Positions 36,268-44,996 of a stretch of DNA of 64,000 nucleotides are shown piece by piece (the first letter of the stretch is position 1; the number at the start of each line of letters is the position of its first letter). A program made the translations under genes and the position numbers. The notes under the pieces were generated by a model, which was not told the origin of the DNA, ran no database searches, and saw nothing but the letters and a program-made list of their open reading frames with translations. Location: assembly GCF_014857905.1 (NCBI RefSeq), contig NZ_JACYXE010000001.1, forward strand, positions 434,001 to 498,000, read 5' to 3'. This DNA is from Agilicoccus flavus. GTDB taxonomy: Bacteria; Actinomycetota; Actinomycetes; Actinomycetales; Dermatophilaceae.

Positions 36268-36345
36268 GACCCGAGCGTGCGGGGTTGACCGTGCGTCAGG
36301 GTCAAGCCCCTGGCCGCGGACGCCGGGCGGTGCCACGATCGGGGC

Positions 36346-37134
36346 ATGACCCGCGCCGCCGAGTTCCTCGCCCTGCACCGCCCCGGCGACCCGCTCCTCA
36401 TGCCGAACCCGCGGGACGGTGGGTCCGCGAAATGCCTCGTCGCGCTCGGCTTCGAGGCGCTGGCGACGACGAGCGGCGGGTTCGCGCTGACGCTGGGCCG
36501 CGACGACGGGCAGGTGAGCCGGGAGGAGGCGTTGGCGCACAGCGCGGCCGTCGCCGCGGCGGTGCCGGTGCCGGTCAACGCCGACCTCGAGGACGGCTTC
36601 GGACGCTCGCCGGAGGAGGTCGCCGCGACGATGCGCCTCGTGCCGGCCACCGGCGTCGCGGGCTGCTCGCTCGAGGACTGGAGCGGCGACGCGATCCTCG
36701 AGACGCCGTTGGCGGTCGAGCGCGTGCGGGCGGCGCGCGAGGCCCTCGGCGAGGAGGTCGCCCTCGTGGCGCGCGCGGAGAACTACCTGCGCGGCCGGCC
36801 CGACCTCGACGACACGATCGCGCGGCTCGTCGCCTACCAGGAGGCGGGGGCCGACGTCCTCTACGCGCCGTTCGTCACGAGCCCGGACGACCTGCGCGCG
36901 ATCCTTGCGAGCATCGAGGCTCCCCTCAACGCGCTGCTGCGCCCCGACGGACCGAGCGTCCGCGAGCTCGCCGACCTCGGCGTCGCCCGCGTCTCCGTCG
37001 GCGCGGCGTTCACCTATGCCGCCTACGGCACCTTGACCGCGCTGGCCGCCGACCTACGCCACGACGGCCGCCAGACCTTCTTCGACCAGGTCGGCACGGG
37101 GCGGGATCTCACCGCCCGAGCGCTGGCTCCGTGA
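36346..37134 (+). CDS. Isocitrate lyase/PEP mutase superfamily protein
   Basis: 262 residues. TIM-barrel with LLMPNPRDGGSAKCLVALGF, ALATTSGGFA, the Mg-binding PVNADLEDGF, GCSLEDWSGD, and LVARAENYLRG. Close to carboxyphosphonoenolpyruvate-mutase-like and 2-methylisocitrate lyase-like small members; the specific reaction is unclear. The C-terminal coding segment (37048-37122) has a degraded copy at 39931-40005. Confidence 0.85.
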   Translation: MTRAAEFLALHRPGDPLLMPNPRDGGSAKCLVALGFEALATTSGGFALTLGRDDGQVSREEALAHSAAVAAAVPVPVNADLEDGFGRSPEEVAATMRLVPATGVAGCSLEDWSGDAILETPLAVERVRAAREALGEEVALVARAENYLRGRPDLDDTIARLVAYQEAGADVLYAPFVTSPDDLRAILASIEAPLNALLRPDGPSVRELADLGVARVSVGAAFTYAAYGTLTALAADLRHDGRQTFFDQVGTGRDLTARALAP

Positions 37135-37210
37135 GACCGCTTGACCGGGCGCGGCGACACCTGCCACCGGTCGACGACGTCGGCAGGCGCGGCGGGCCGA
37201 GGTCCCCTGA

Positions 37211-37270
37211 TCAGGCGATGGTGAGGACCCGAACGAACGGATACCGAGACGCGACGTCCATGAGGATCAT
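37211..37270 (-). pseudogene. VapC relic with large internal deletion
   Basis: 19 codons: MILMDVASRYPFVRVLTIA. The first six residues are a VapC start and overlap the VapB stop (ATGA), as in intact pairs. The remainder resembles a PIN-domain C-terminus, so ~115 residues have been lost. Confidence 0.45.
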
Positions 37271-37518
37271 CGCGCGTAGTGCTCGACCTCGTCGTCGGCG
37301 AGCATCTCCTCCACCTGCTCGTTCGTGAGGTCGATGCCCCTTCGAGACGACGGGACGAGCGGGTAGTCGACGCCGCCCTTGCCCGCCCCGCCCGGAGCTG
37401 CACCCAGCTCGCGGGTGACGGCCCGCTCGAAGAACGTCTTGAGCGACTCCCCCGCCTCGGCCGCGCGGGCCTTGGCCGCGCGCATGAGCGGATCGCGAAG
37501 ATCGACCGTGGTGCGCAT
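37267..37518 (-). CDS. VapB-type antitoxin, orphaned
   Basis: 83 residues, ATG 37518: MRTTVDLRDPLMRAAKARAA is an RHH-like N-terminus, and the tail LTNEQVEEMLADDEVEHYAR is a typical toxin-binding region. Its toxin partner is reduced to a relic. Confidence 0.7.
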   Translation of the reverse strand: MRTTVDLRDPLMRAAKARAAEAGESLKTFFERAVTRELGAAPGGAGKGGVDYPLVPSSRRGIDLTNEQVEEMLADDEVEHYAR

Positions 37519-37692
37519 GAAGGCATAATAGTGCGCGACGATGCCGCTGCCCAGACCGAAGGACCCGGCCCTTCGTCGGGCGGGGGGCACCCGCTCGGCG
37601 CACCAGCCCTGATCCCACCCTGCGACCGGCGGATCCACCACGCCATCGGCGGCGCCGCCGACGCGTCCACCGGTGAGAGCAGGTGACCCAGC

Positions 37693-38118
37693 TCAACCGA
37701 GCGGGTTGACCCAGCGCGCCTCGGGGAAGCGAGCGAAGTCGCTGTCGGCCGAGACGACCGCCACCCCGAACTCCACGGCCAGGGCGGCGAGCTGGGCGTC
37801 CGGCACGAGGTTGCCGGTGACGTGGTGCCGGCGGGCGATCTGCGCGTAGACGGCCGCGGTGCGCTCGCTCGCCGGGGGCACCCACGCGGGGCCGGCCGCG
37901 AGCCAACCGTCCACGTGCTGCTGGGCCTGCGCGGCCGACAGGGGGCCGGCCGTGATGCGAGGGTGCGTGATGATGCGCAGGAATGCCCCGATGGTCTGCC
38001 AGGGCAGGCCGACGCGGCGGTCGCCGTTCAATGCCTCGGTGAGCCAGGCCGCGGCCGCCGCGTGGTGCGGTGACCGGGTGTCGACGGCGTAGATGAGGAG
38101 GTTGGCGTCGAGGATCAT
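37693..38118 (-). CDS. vapC: VapC-type PIN ribonuclease toxin
   Basis: 141 residues. PIN acidic residues in MILDANLLIYAVD, TGNLVPDAQLAALA and VVSADSDFARFP are all present. Starts overlapping the antitoxin stop. Expected to cleave tRNA or rRNA when free. Confidence 0.88.
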   Translation of the reverse strand: MILDANLLIYAVDTRSPHHAAAAAWLTEALNGDRRVGLPWQTIGAFLRIITHPRITAGPLSAAQAQQHVDGWLAAGPAWVPPASERTAAVYAQIARRHHVTGNLVPDAQLAALAVEFGVAVVSADSDFARFPEARWVNPLG

Positions 38119-38393
38119 CCGGCCGAGGAACCCTGCCGGTCACGTACGTCGCCGTCGGCTGTGCCGCTGGGCTCGTCGTCGAGCAGGTCCAGGACCTCCC
38201 CGATGTTGCTCACGTCGATCCGCACCCCCACGTCGGCCGTGTGATGTCGGTACGGCGCGGGCCGGGTCGTCCCGCCGGCCATCCCCCGCCGCGCGAGCAG
38301 GTTGAGTGCCTCGCTGGGGCCGAGCCCCTCCACCCGACGCAGGCGGTCCATCTCGGCGGCGACGTCGTCAGCCACCGTGATCGTCGTCCTCAT
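38115..38393 (-). CDS. vapB: VapB-type antitoxin
   Basis: 92 residues: MRTTITVADDVAAEMDRLRR (ribbon-helix-helix), then a toxin-wrapping tail. Coupled to vapC by ATGA-type overlap, with a perfect palindrome just upstream. Confidence 0.82.
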   Translation of the reverse strand: MRTTITVADDVAAEMDRLRRVEGLGPSEALNLLARRGMAGGTTRPAPYRHHTADVGVRIDVSNIGEVLDLLDDEPSGTADGDVRDRQGSSAG

Positions 38394-38404
38394 GCGCCAA
38401 AGCT

Positions 38405-38418
38405 AGCATCATGATGCT
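38405..38418. promoter_or_regulatory. Perfect 14-bp palindrome AGCATCATGATGCT upstream of vapBC
   Basis: Centred 18 bp before the antitoxin ATG; a good candidate autoregulatory operator. Confidence 0.5.
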
Positions 38419-38513
38419 GCTGCTGCTTCGAGTAGACTCCCACGGCGTCCGCGGGACAGCGGCGCCCGCCGGGACAGGGCGCGACCTCGGCGCCGAGCGC
38501 TATCGTCGGGGTC

Positions 38514-39245
38514 GTGACGCCCGCGACGATGAGCCTGCCCACCGATGACGGTCTGCGGATGCCGGCGCACCTCTGGCTGCCCGCGTCGGGCACGGGCCCG
38601 GGGCTCGTGTTCTTGCAGGAGATCTTCGGCATCAGCGGCTACGTCCGGCGGCGGGCGCAGGACCTGGCCGACCTCGGCTACGTCGTGCTGGCGCCCGAGA
38701 TCTACTGGCGCATGGGCGACGTCGGCCCGTTCGAGGGGCCCGACGCGATGGACCGGGGCCTCGCCGCGATGTCGTCGATCGACTGGCAGTCCGCGGTCCT
38801 CGACGGAGCCTGCGCCGTCCGGCATCTGCGCAGCCTGGACGACGTCACCGGGGGCGTGGGCCTCATCGGCTTCTGCTTCGGGGGCGGCCTGGGCTTCGAC
38901 GTCGCCGCCCACCTCGAGTCGCCCGAGGGCGGCGGCCGGGGCGTCGACGCGTTCGTCAGCTTCTACGGGTCGGCGCTGCCCGGCCTCGTCGACACGAGGA
39001 CGGTCACCGCGCCGAGCCTGCACCACTTCGGGCTCGCCGACCAGTACATCGACGACGAGACGGTGCACCGGCTCGAGGCCGTCCTCACCGCCCAGGCGGG
39101 CACGACGTTCCTCACCTACGAGGGCGCCGATCACGCCTTCGACAACGGCGACCTGCCCCTGCACCACCCGGAGGCGTCGGCGCAGGCCTGGGCCGTGACG
39201 CAGCAGTGGCTGGAAGAGCACCTCCCCACCCCTCGCGCGGGCTAG
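38514..39245 (+). CDS. Dienelactone hydrolase family protein
   Basis: 243 residues from GTG 38514 (an ATG at 38529 is also possible). Alpha/beta hydrolase with Cys nucleophile in IGFCFGGGLGF, Asp in GLADQYID and His in GADHAFDN; VFLQEIFGISGYVRRRA is a DLH hallmark. Hydrolyses lactones or esters; substrate unknown. Confidence 0.88.
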   Translation: MTPATMSLPTDDGLRMPAHLWLPASGTGPGLVFLQEIFGISGYVRRRAQDLADLGYVVLAPEIYWRMGDVGPFEGPDAMDRGLAAMSSIDWQSAVLDGACAVRHLRSLDDVTGGVGLIGFCFGGGLGFDVAAHLESPEGGGRGVDAFVSFYGSALPGLVDTRTVTAPSLHHFGLADQYIDDETVHRLEAVLTAQAGTTFLTYEGADHAFDNGDLPLHHPEASAQAWAVTQQWLEEHLPTPRAG

Positions 39246-39280
39246 CCTGGCGAGGTCGCGGCTACGGAGGGGAAGACGCC

Positions 39281-39892
39281 ATGAGCATCGAGTTCGTTGT
39301 CGTGGTCCTGGTAGTCGTGCTCGTGCCCGGCGCCGATTTCATCGTGACCCTGCGCAACACGGTGATGCACGGGCGCTCGGCCGGAGCGGCGACGGCCCTC
39401 GGGGTCGGCGCGGCGTCGGTGATCCAGGGAACGTTGGTCTCCGTCGGTCTGGGGGCCGTCATCGTGCGGTCCCAGGTGCTGTTCACGACGCTGCGCTGGC
39501 TGGGCATCGCCTACCTCTTCTACCTGGCCGTCCAGGCGCTGCGCTCCGCCTGGCGCGGGAGGTACGAGACGGACCCGCAGACCGGTGGCCCGGGCGAGCG
39601 GGCGAAGGGGCTGCGGCAGGGATTCCTCACCAACATCACCAACCCGAAGATGTTCGTGTTCTACCTGTCGCTGCTGCCGCAGTTCGTCGGCGTCACGGCC
39701 CCGGTCTGGCAGTGGCTCGTGCACGCCTGGGTGCTCCCGGCCCTGGGCACCGCCTACCTGATCGTCCTCGCGGTTCTCGCCGGCGCCCTCCGGGACCGCC
39801 TGCTGCGACCGGTCGTGCGGCGGACCATCGACGCCGTCTCGGGGGTGGCCCTGCTCGGTTTCGGGGCCCGACTGGCGACGTCACGCGCCTGA
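39281..39892 (+). CDS. LysE/RhtB-family amino acid exporter
   Basis: 203 residues, ATG 39281 after GGAGGGGAAGA. Six membrane helices; VLVPGADFIVTLRNTVMHGRSAG and GFLTNITNPKMFVFYLSLLPQF are LysE/RhtB signatures. Exports amino acids or related small molecules; no link to the Dap cluster beyond distance. Confidence 0.88.
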   Translation: MSIEFVVVVLVVVLVPGADFIVTLRNTVMHGRSAGAATALGVGAASVIQGTLVSVGLGAVIVRSQVLFTTLRWLGIAYLFYLAVQALRSAWRGRYETDPQTGGPGERAKGLRQGFLTNITNPKMFVFYLSLLPQFVGVTAPVWQWLVHAWVLPALGTAYLIVLAVLAGALRDRLLRPVVRRTIDAVSGVALLGFGARLATSRA

Positions 39893-39930
39893 GGCCGGCG
39901 TCCCGACGCAGGGGGTGACGGCTCGTTGCG

Positions 39931-40005
39931 GCCGACCTCCGCCACGACGGCCCGCAGACGTCCGCCGACCTCGTCGGCAGGGGCGGGACCTCACCGCCCG
40001 AGCGC
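39931..40005 (+). pseudogene. Degraded copy of the C-terminus of the PEP-mutase-like gene
   Basis: The stretch GCCGACCTCCGCCACGACGG through CGCCCGAGCG closely tracks 37048-37122, with small indels. No reading frame remains. It indicates a past duplication around the 37.1-39.9 kb segment. Confidence 0.5.
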
Positions 40006-40758
40006 AGCGGTGACGAGGTCCGCCGCGGCGGCCATCCCGGCGCGGTTGGGGTGGAAGGGGGAACCCGACCCCATCCTGAGCGTCCGTCCGCTGGTCCACG
40101 GCGCCGCGGACCAGGCGTGATGGTCCACGCTCCGTTCCGACGCGGGGACGAGCGTCGCACCGGCGCGCGCAGCGGCCTCACCGGTGGTCCTGGCGAGCCG
40201 CTGGGCGGTCTCCCGCCCCCAGTCGGCCACCGCACGGCTCACCCCGCGGACGGGCTGCCCCGGCGGCGGGAGAATGGTGAGGTAGTCCACGACGACGAGC
40301 CTGGCCTGGGGAGCGCGCTCGCGGACCCGGCCGAAGAGGCGATCGAAGGTCTCGGGGAGCACCGCGAACCGGGCGTCCGCCGCCGTCATGACGTCCGACA
40401 GCCCGCGGCGCAGGGGCGGCACCCAGGACGAACCCGGCACCGCGCCGAGGGTGAGGCCGCCGATGTAGCCGACGTCGTTCCCGCCGCACGTGACGGTGAC
40501 GAGCCGGGTCTGCGCCGTCACCGCGTCGAGCTGGCAGGGCCGGCCGTCGGCCCCGGCGATCCCGTCCGCGGTCGCCCCCGAGAAGGTCATGTCGGTGAGG
40601 CGCAGCCCCCACGCCTGGGCCACCAGGTGGGGGTAGTTGCCCCGCGAACGCATGGCCCGACGTGGTGCGGATCTGTCGTGCGGTCGGATGCCGGGCCCGG
40701 CGGCGAAGGAACTGCCGAGCGCGACGTAGTGGTCACCTGCGGACAGCGGGCCGGTCAT
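39991..40758 (-). CDS. SGNH/GDSL hydrolase
   Basis: 255 residues; ATG 40758 overlaps the reductase stop (ATGA). Block I YVALGSSFAAGPG (Ser nucleophile), block III TCGGNDVGYI, block V SPFHPNRAGMAAA with Asp/His replaced by HxNxxG-type spacing. No signal peptide, so probably an intracellular esterase/lipase. Confidence 0.85.
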   Translation of the reverse strand: MTGPLSAGDHYVALGSSFAAGPGIRPHDRSAPRRAMRSRGNYPHLVAQAWGLRLTDMTFSGATADGIAGADGRPCQLDAVTAQTRLVTVTCGGNDVGYIGGLTLGAVPGSSWVPPLRRGLSDVMTAADARFAVLPETFDRLFGRVRERAPQARLVVVDYLTILPPPGQPVRGVSRAVADWGRETAQRLARTTGEAAARAGATLVPASERSVDHHAWSAAPWTSGRTLRMGSGSPFHPNRAGMAAAADLVTAALGR

Positions 40759-41438
40759 GACGTCCTCCGGCGCGTGGGTTCGGCGTCGCCCGGCCGTTCG
40801 AAGGTGACGTGCATCGTGCCGCTCTCGGCGACCTCCGTCGTCACCTCGTGGGTGAGGTCGAGGCCGTGCAGGTCGTCCCACAGCCGGTCGCCCCGGCCCA
40901 GGACGATCGGGGCGATCGAGACGTGCAGGTGGTCGACCAGGCCGGCGCGCAGGAACGCGCGAGCGGTGCCGAGGCCGCCGCCGATGCGGACGTCCTGACC
41001 TGCGGCGGCCTCGACCGCCTCGGCGAGCACGTCCTCGATGGCGGCGTCGCGGAAGTGGAAGGTCGTGCCGCCCTGCATCGGCATCGGCGGCCGCGGCGCC
41101 GTGTGGGTGAGGACGTAGACGGGGGCCCGGAACGGGGGCTCGTCACCCCACCAGCCCCGCCAGTCCGGGTCGTCGGGGAAGGAGTGGAGGCCGAACATCC
41201 CGGCGCCCATGATCTCGGCGCCGACCCCCTCGAAGTAGGCGGCGGCGTACGAATCGTCGACGCCGGTCGTGCCGCCCCCGCTCGTGTCACCGAGGACGCG
41301 CTCGCGGAACGTGCGCGTCGCGGCATAGGCGGCGGTGAGCCGCTGTCAGTCCTCGCCCATCGGATTCTCGGGGGTCTTGCCCGCCGGCGACGCGACGCCG
41401 TCGAGCGAGAGGTTGAGGTCGATGCGCACGCGGGTCAT
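40755..41438 (-). pseudogene. Dihydrofolate reductase-like (RibD C-terminal type) protein with internal TGA
   Basis: 228 codons from ATG 41438. Both sides of codon 31 fit the family without frame change: MTRVRIDLNLSLDGVASPAG ... ENPMGED then TGA, then QRLTAAYAATRTFRERVLGD, GAEIMGAGMFGLHSFPDDPD, DVRIGGGLGTARAFL, IAPIVLGRGDRLWDD. Trp normally follows GED, so TGG has become TGA at 41346-41348. A shorter protein could start at later in-frame codons but would lack the first strand. Alternatives: sequencing error or readthrough. Coupled to the SGNH gene. Confidence 0.75.
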
Positions 41439-41485
41439 GTCTGGTGTCCTTCGACGGTGCGGCGGGGTCGGTGCCGGGGAGCCGC

Positions 41486-42949
41486 TCAGTGCACTCCGCG
41501 CATCGACTTTTTCAGGGTGGGCACGAGCAGGGCGAGCAGGATGCCGGCGACGATCGCGGTGAGGCCGATCCACGAGAAGTACGTGACCTCGGTCGCGGGG
41601 TCGTAGTAGCCGGCGAGGATGCCCGCGAACGTCGTGCCGAGCGAGATGGACAGGAAGAACAGGGCGACCATCTGGGTGCGGAACCGCTCGGGGGCGAGCT
41701 TCGTCGCGATCGACAGACCGATGGGCGACAGGAAGAGCTCGGCGCAGGTGAAGAGGAAGAGGATCCCCACGAGCGCGAGCAGCGGGGTGGCGTTGGGACC
41801 GCCCCCCGAGAACGGGATGAACGCGAGGAACGCGAGGCCCATGACGACGAGACCGACGGCGAACTTCAGCGGGGAGCTGGGCTGTCGCGAGCCGAGCTTC
41901 GTCCAGAGCGCGGCGAAGACGCCCGCGAACACGATGATGAACACCGGGTTGATGGACTGCACCCAGCTCGGCGGCATCGTCCAGCCCAAGAGGCTGCGGT
42001 CGAGGCTCTGCTCCGCGTAGATGGCCACCACCGTGAACTGCTGCTGGAAGAGCGCCCAGAAGACGACGGAGGCGAGGAACAGCGGGATGAACGACCGCAC
42101 GCGGCTGCGCTCGATCTCGGTGACGCGGGAGCTGGTCAGGAGCAGCGCGAAGTAGGCGATCGACGCGACGATGGCGGCCGCCGCCATCACCGTGTCGAGG
42201 TTCCCGGCGTCGAGCAGGCCCGTCACGAGGAGGATCACGACGACGACGAGGGCGGCCACGGCGATGCCGACCCACCGCCCGGCCTGCGAGCGCGGCAGCG
42301 GGTTCGTCACATGGTGGGCCTCGGCCGGGAGGTTCTTCCGGGTCAGCGCGTACTGCGTCAGACCGACGGCCATGCCGACCGCGGCGGCGCCGAACCCGAC
42401 GTGGAAGCCCCACGACTGCTGCAGCCATCCCGTGATGAGCGGGCCGACGAGGGCGCCCAGGTTGATGCCCATGTAGAAGATCGAGAAGCCGGCGTCGCGG
42501 CGCTCGTCCTTCTCGGCGTAGAGCGTGCCCACGAGAGAGGTCGCGTTCGCCTTGAGGCCACCCGAGCCGACGCCGACGAGGATGAGGCCGGCGGCGAGCC
42601 CGAGCGCGCCGGGCAGTACTGCCAGGCAGATGTGGCCGAGCATGATGATGGCCGCCGAGAAGAAGAGCACCCGCTCCGACCCGAGCACCCGGTCGGCCAG
42701 CCACGCTCCGAGGATCGTCGAGAGATACACCCCGCCGCCGTACGCGCCGACGAGGCCGGTGGCCACGCCCTGGTCGATGCCGAGCCCACCTTCGGCGGCG
42801 GCGAAGTACATGTAATAGAGCAGGATCCCCTGCATGCCGTAGAAGGAGAAGCGCTCCCACAGCTCGACGCTGAAGAGGTTCGCCAGCATCCGGGGGTGGC
42901 CGAAGAACGTGTGTCGGGTGTCGGTCTCTTCCGTGTCGGCGCGGCTCAT
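41486..42949 (-). CDS. POT/PTR2-family proton-dependent oligopeptide transporter
   Basis: 487 residues, ATG 42949. FGHPRMLANLFSVELWERFS contains the ExxER-type proton-coupling motif (ELWERFSFYG). FYMGINLGALVGPL is the PTR2 signature. About 14 helices. Imports di- and tripeptides. Confidence 0.92.
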   Translation of the reverse strand: MSRADTEETDTRHTFFGHPRMLANLFSVELWERFSFYGMQGILLYYMYFAAAEGGLGIDQGVATGLVGAYGGGVYLSTILGAWLADRVLGSERVLFFSAAIIMLGHICLAVLPGALGLAAGLILVGVGSGGLKANATSLVGTLYAEKDERRDAGFSIFYMGINLGALVGPLITGWLQQSWGFHVGFGAAAVGMAVGLTQYALTRKNLPAEAHHVTNPLPRSQAGRWVGIAVAALVVVVILLVTGLLDAGNLDTVMAAAAIVASIAYFALLLTSSRVTEIERSRVRSFIPLFLASVVFWALFQQQFTVVAIYAEQSLDRSLLGWTMPPSWVQSINPVFIIVFAGVFAALWTKLGSRQPSSPLKFAVGLVVMGLAFLAFIPFSGGGPNATPLLALVGILFLFTCAELFLSPIGLSIATKLAPERFRTQMVALFFLSISLGTTFAGILAGYYDPATEVTYFSWIGLTAIVAGILLALLVPTLKKSMRGVH

Positions 42950-43195
42950 CACGTGAGTCTCGCAGCGAACGACGCACGGCCACAACGGCTCCAAGGATCC
43001 GCAACCGCATCGAGACCGCCCGGCTCGCGCCGGACCGCCTCGACCCGCCTCGACCCTCGTCGAACGAGAATTCGGCGTCGGTGCTCATCCGGTCGAGGAG
43101 TGCGCGGGCGGCGTCCGAGGAGCAGGCGGCCGGGACGCCGTCGCGGCCCTTCTGTCCGAGTTCATCGCCTCCCGCCATACCGCCGGAAGCGGCGG

Positions 43196-43313
43196 CGAAG
43201 AACCATTCGGGCCGGGTCGACCCGACCACAGCGCCGGCCCCAACTCTCTGACCTGCACCTTCGCAGAAACGCCGCCCTGGGCGCGCCATCGACCCGGCCC
43301 GAATGGTTCTTCG
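43196..43313. repeat. Small element with perfect 25-bp terminal inverted repeats
   Basis: Arms at 43196-43220 and 43289-43313 are perfect reverse complements (outer end CGAAGAACCATTCGGGCC...), with 68 bp between. It lies in the 42950-43505 gene-free gap between the divergent POT and ethanolamine permease genes. Nothing else is recognised in the gap. Similar in size, not in sequence, to the element at 18579-18688. Confidence 0.8.
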
Positions 43314-43505
43314 ATCCCTCGAGCAGGCGTGCCGACGGTCCGAGTCCGGCGCGGAAAGGCCGGGGCCGACACTCGGATCCCCCGGCGCGCAGACGCGACA
43401 CGCTCGTGCCACGGTCACGACACCGGGTCTGCCTACTGTGGGCGGAGCCGTTCCCGACCTCGCCCGGGCCCCACCCCGGGCGATCGATCCCCAGCGAGGC
43501 GCCCC

Positions 43506-44933
43506 ATGTCCAGCACGGACGACACTCCCGCCGCCCCTGGGGGCGACGCCACCTCCGACTACCTCGAGCGTCGGACCCTCCGAAAGGGGGCCGCCGGATG
43601 GCTCCTGCTCGCCGGGCTCGGGGTCAGCTACGTCATCTCCGGGGACTACGCCGGGTGGAACGGCGGCCTCGGCGAGGGCGGGTTCGGTGGGCTCGCCATC
43701 GCGTTCGTCGTCGTGGCCTGCATGTACCTCGCGATGGTGCTCGGCATGGCCGAGCTGAGCTCGGCGCTCCCGGCCGCGGGCGGCGGGTACACGTTCGCGC
43801 GGCGCGCGCTCGGCACGTGGGGCGGGTTCGCCACCGGGACCGCGATCCTCATCGAGTACACGATCGCGCCGGCCGCCATCGCCACGTTCATCGGCGCCTA
43901 CGTCGAGTCGCTCGGCCTGTTCGGCATCACCGACGGCTGGCCCGTCTACCTCGCCACCTACGCCCTGTTCATCGCCGTGCACCTGTCGGGGGCGGGTGAG
44001 GCGCTCAAGCTGATGGCGGCCATCACCGTCGTCGCGCTCATCGGGCTGATCGTCTTCGCCGTCGCGGCGATCGGGATGTTCGACCCGGCCAACCTCACCG
44101 ACATCCCCGTCGAGGCGGCCGCCGGCGCGTCGCCGTGGCTCCCCCACGGCTGGCTCGGCGTGTGGTCGGCGCTGCCGTTCGCGATCTGGTTCTTCCTCGC
44201 CATCGAGGGCGTCCCCCTCGCGGCCGAGGAGGCCACCGACCCGGAGCGGGACGTGCCGCGCGGCATCATCGCGAGCATGGCGGTGCTGGTCGTCACCGGC
44301 GCCGCGGTGCTCGTCCTCGCCACCGGCGCGGCCGGCGCCAACAGCCTCGCGGGGTCGGGCAACCCGCTCGTCGAGGCGCTCGGATCCGGCCCGGCGGCCA
44401 CGGCCGTCAACTACATCGGCCTGGCCGGCCTCGTGGCGAGCTTCTTCTCGATCATGTACGCCTACTCGCGCCAGACGTTTGCGCTCTCACGGGCCGGGTA
44501 CCTCCCCACGTCGCTCAGCGTCGTCAACCGGCGGAAGACCCCGACCCTCGCGCTCGTCGTGCCCGGCCTCATCGGCTTCGCCCTCTCCCTGACCGGCCAG
44601 GGCGCGATGCTGCTCAACATGGCCGTGTTCGGGGCCGCCGTCAGCTACGTCCTCATGATGGTCAGCCACATCGTCCTGCGGCGGCGCGCCCCGGAGATGC
44701 GCCGCCCCTACCGCACGCCGTGCGGGGTGTGGACGACGTCGTTCGCCCTGGTCGTCGCGTCGATCGCCGTCGTCGGCACCTTCCTCGTCGACCCCGTCGC
44801 GGCCGGGTGGACCTTCGCGGTGTTCCTCGCGTTCCTCGCCTACTTCGCGATCCACAGCCGCCACCACCTCGTGGCGGCCAGTCCCGACGAGGAGTTCGCG
44901 ATGCTCGACACCGCGGAGTCGGACCTGACCTAG
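43506..44933 (+). CDS. eat: Ethanolamine permease (APC superfamily)
   Basis: 475 residues, ATG 43506. Matches the ethanolamine permease family: SYVISGDYAGWNGGLGEGGF, AELSSALPAAGGGYTFARRA, ILIEYTIAPAAIATFIGAYV, FFLAIEGVPLAAEEATDP. Twelve helices. The stop TAG is within the CCTAGG target of the IS481 element, so insertion left the coding sequence intact. No ammonia-lyase genes are in view. Confidence 0.85.
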   Translation: MSSTDDTPAAPGGDATSDYLERRTLRKGAAGWLLLAGLGVSYVISGDYAGWNGGLGEGGFGGLAIAFVVVACMYLAMVLGMAELSSALPAAGGGYTFARRALGTWGGFATGTAILIEYTIAPAAIATFIGAYVESLGLFGITDGWPVYLATYALFIAVHLSGAGEALKLMAAITVVALIGLIVFAVAAIGMFDPANLTDIPVEAAAGASPWLPHGWLGVWSALPFAIWFFLAIEGVPLAAEEATDPERDVPRGIIASMAVLVVTGAAVLVLATGAAGANSLAGSGNPLVEALGSGPAATAVNYIGLAGLVASFFSIMYAYSRQTFALSRAGYLPTSLSVVNRRKTPTLALVVPGLIGFALSLTGQGAMLLNMAVFGAAVSYVLMMVSHIVLRRRAPEMRRPYRTPCGVWTTSFALVVASIAVVGTFLVDPVAAGWTFAVFLAFLAYFAIHSRHHLVAASPDEEFAMLDTAESDLT

Positions 44934-44951
44934 GTGTACTGACCGGGCACG

Positions 44952-44980
44952 TTGATCAACGCGCGTCGGGGATATACAAT
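44952..44980 (+). promoter_or_regulatory. Promoter inside the IS481 terminal repeat
   Basis: -35 TTGATC (44952-44957), 17-bp spacer, -10 TACAAT (44975-44980): the best sigma-70-like promoter in the window. The -35 is part of the terminal inverted repeat. Transcription would begin at about 44987, right at the GTG of the TetR gene, giving a leaderless message. Confidence 0.6.
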
Positions 44981-44996
44981 ACGAGACGTGTCGTAT
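44979..44996. promoter_or_regulatory. 18-bp dyad overlapping the -10 and start codon of the TetR gene
   Basis: ATACGA (44979-44984) and TCGTAT (44991-44996) flank a central ACGT; one mismatch in each half. The position over the transcription start suits autorepression. Confidence 0.5.
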
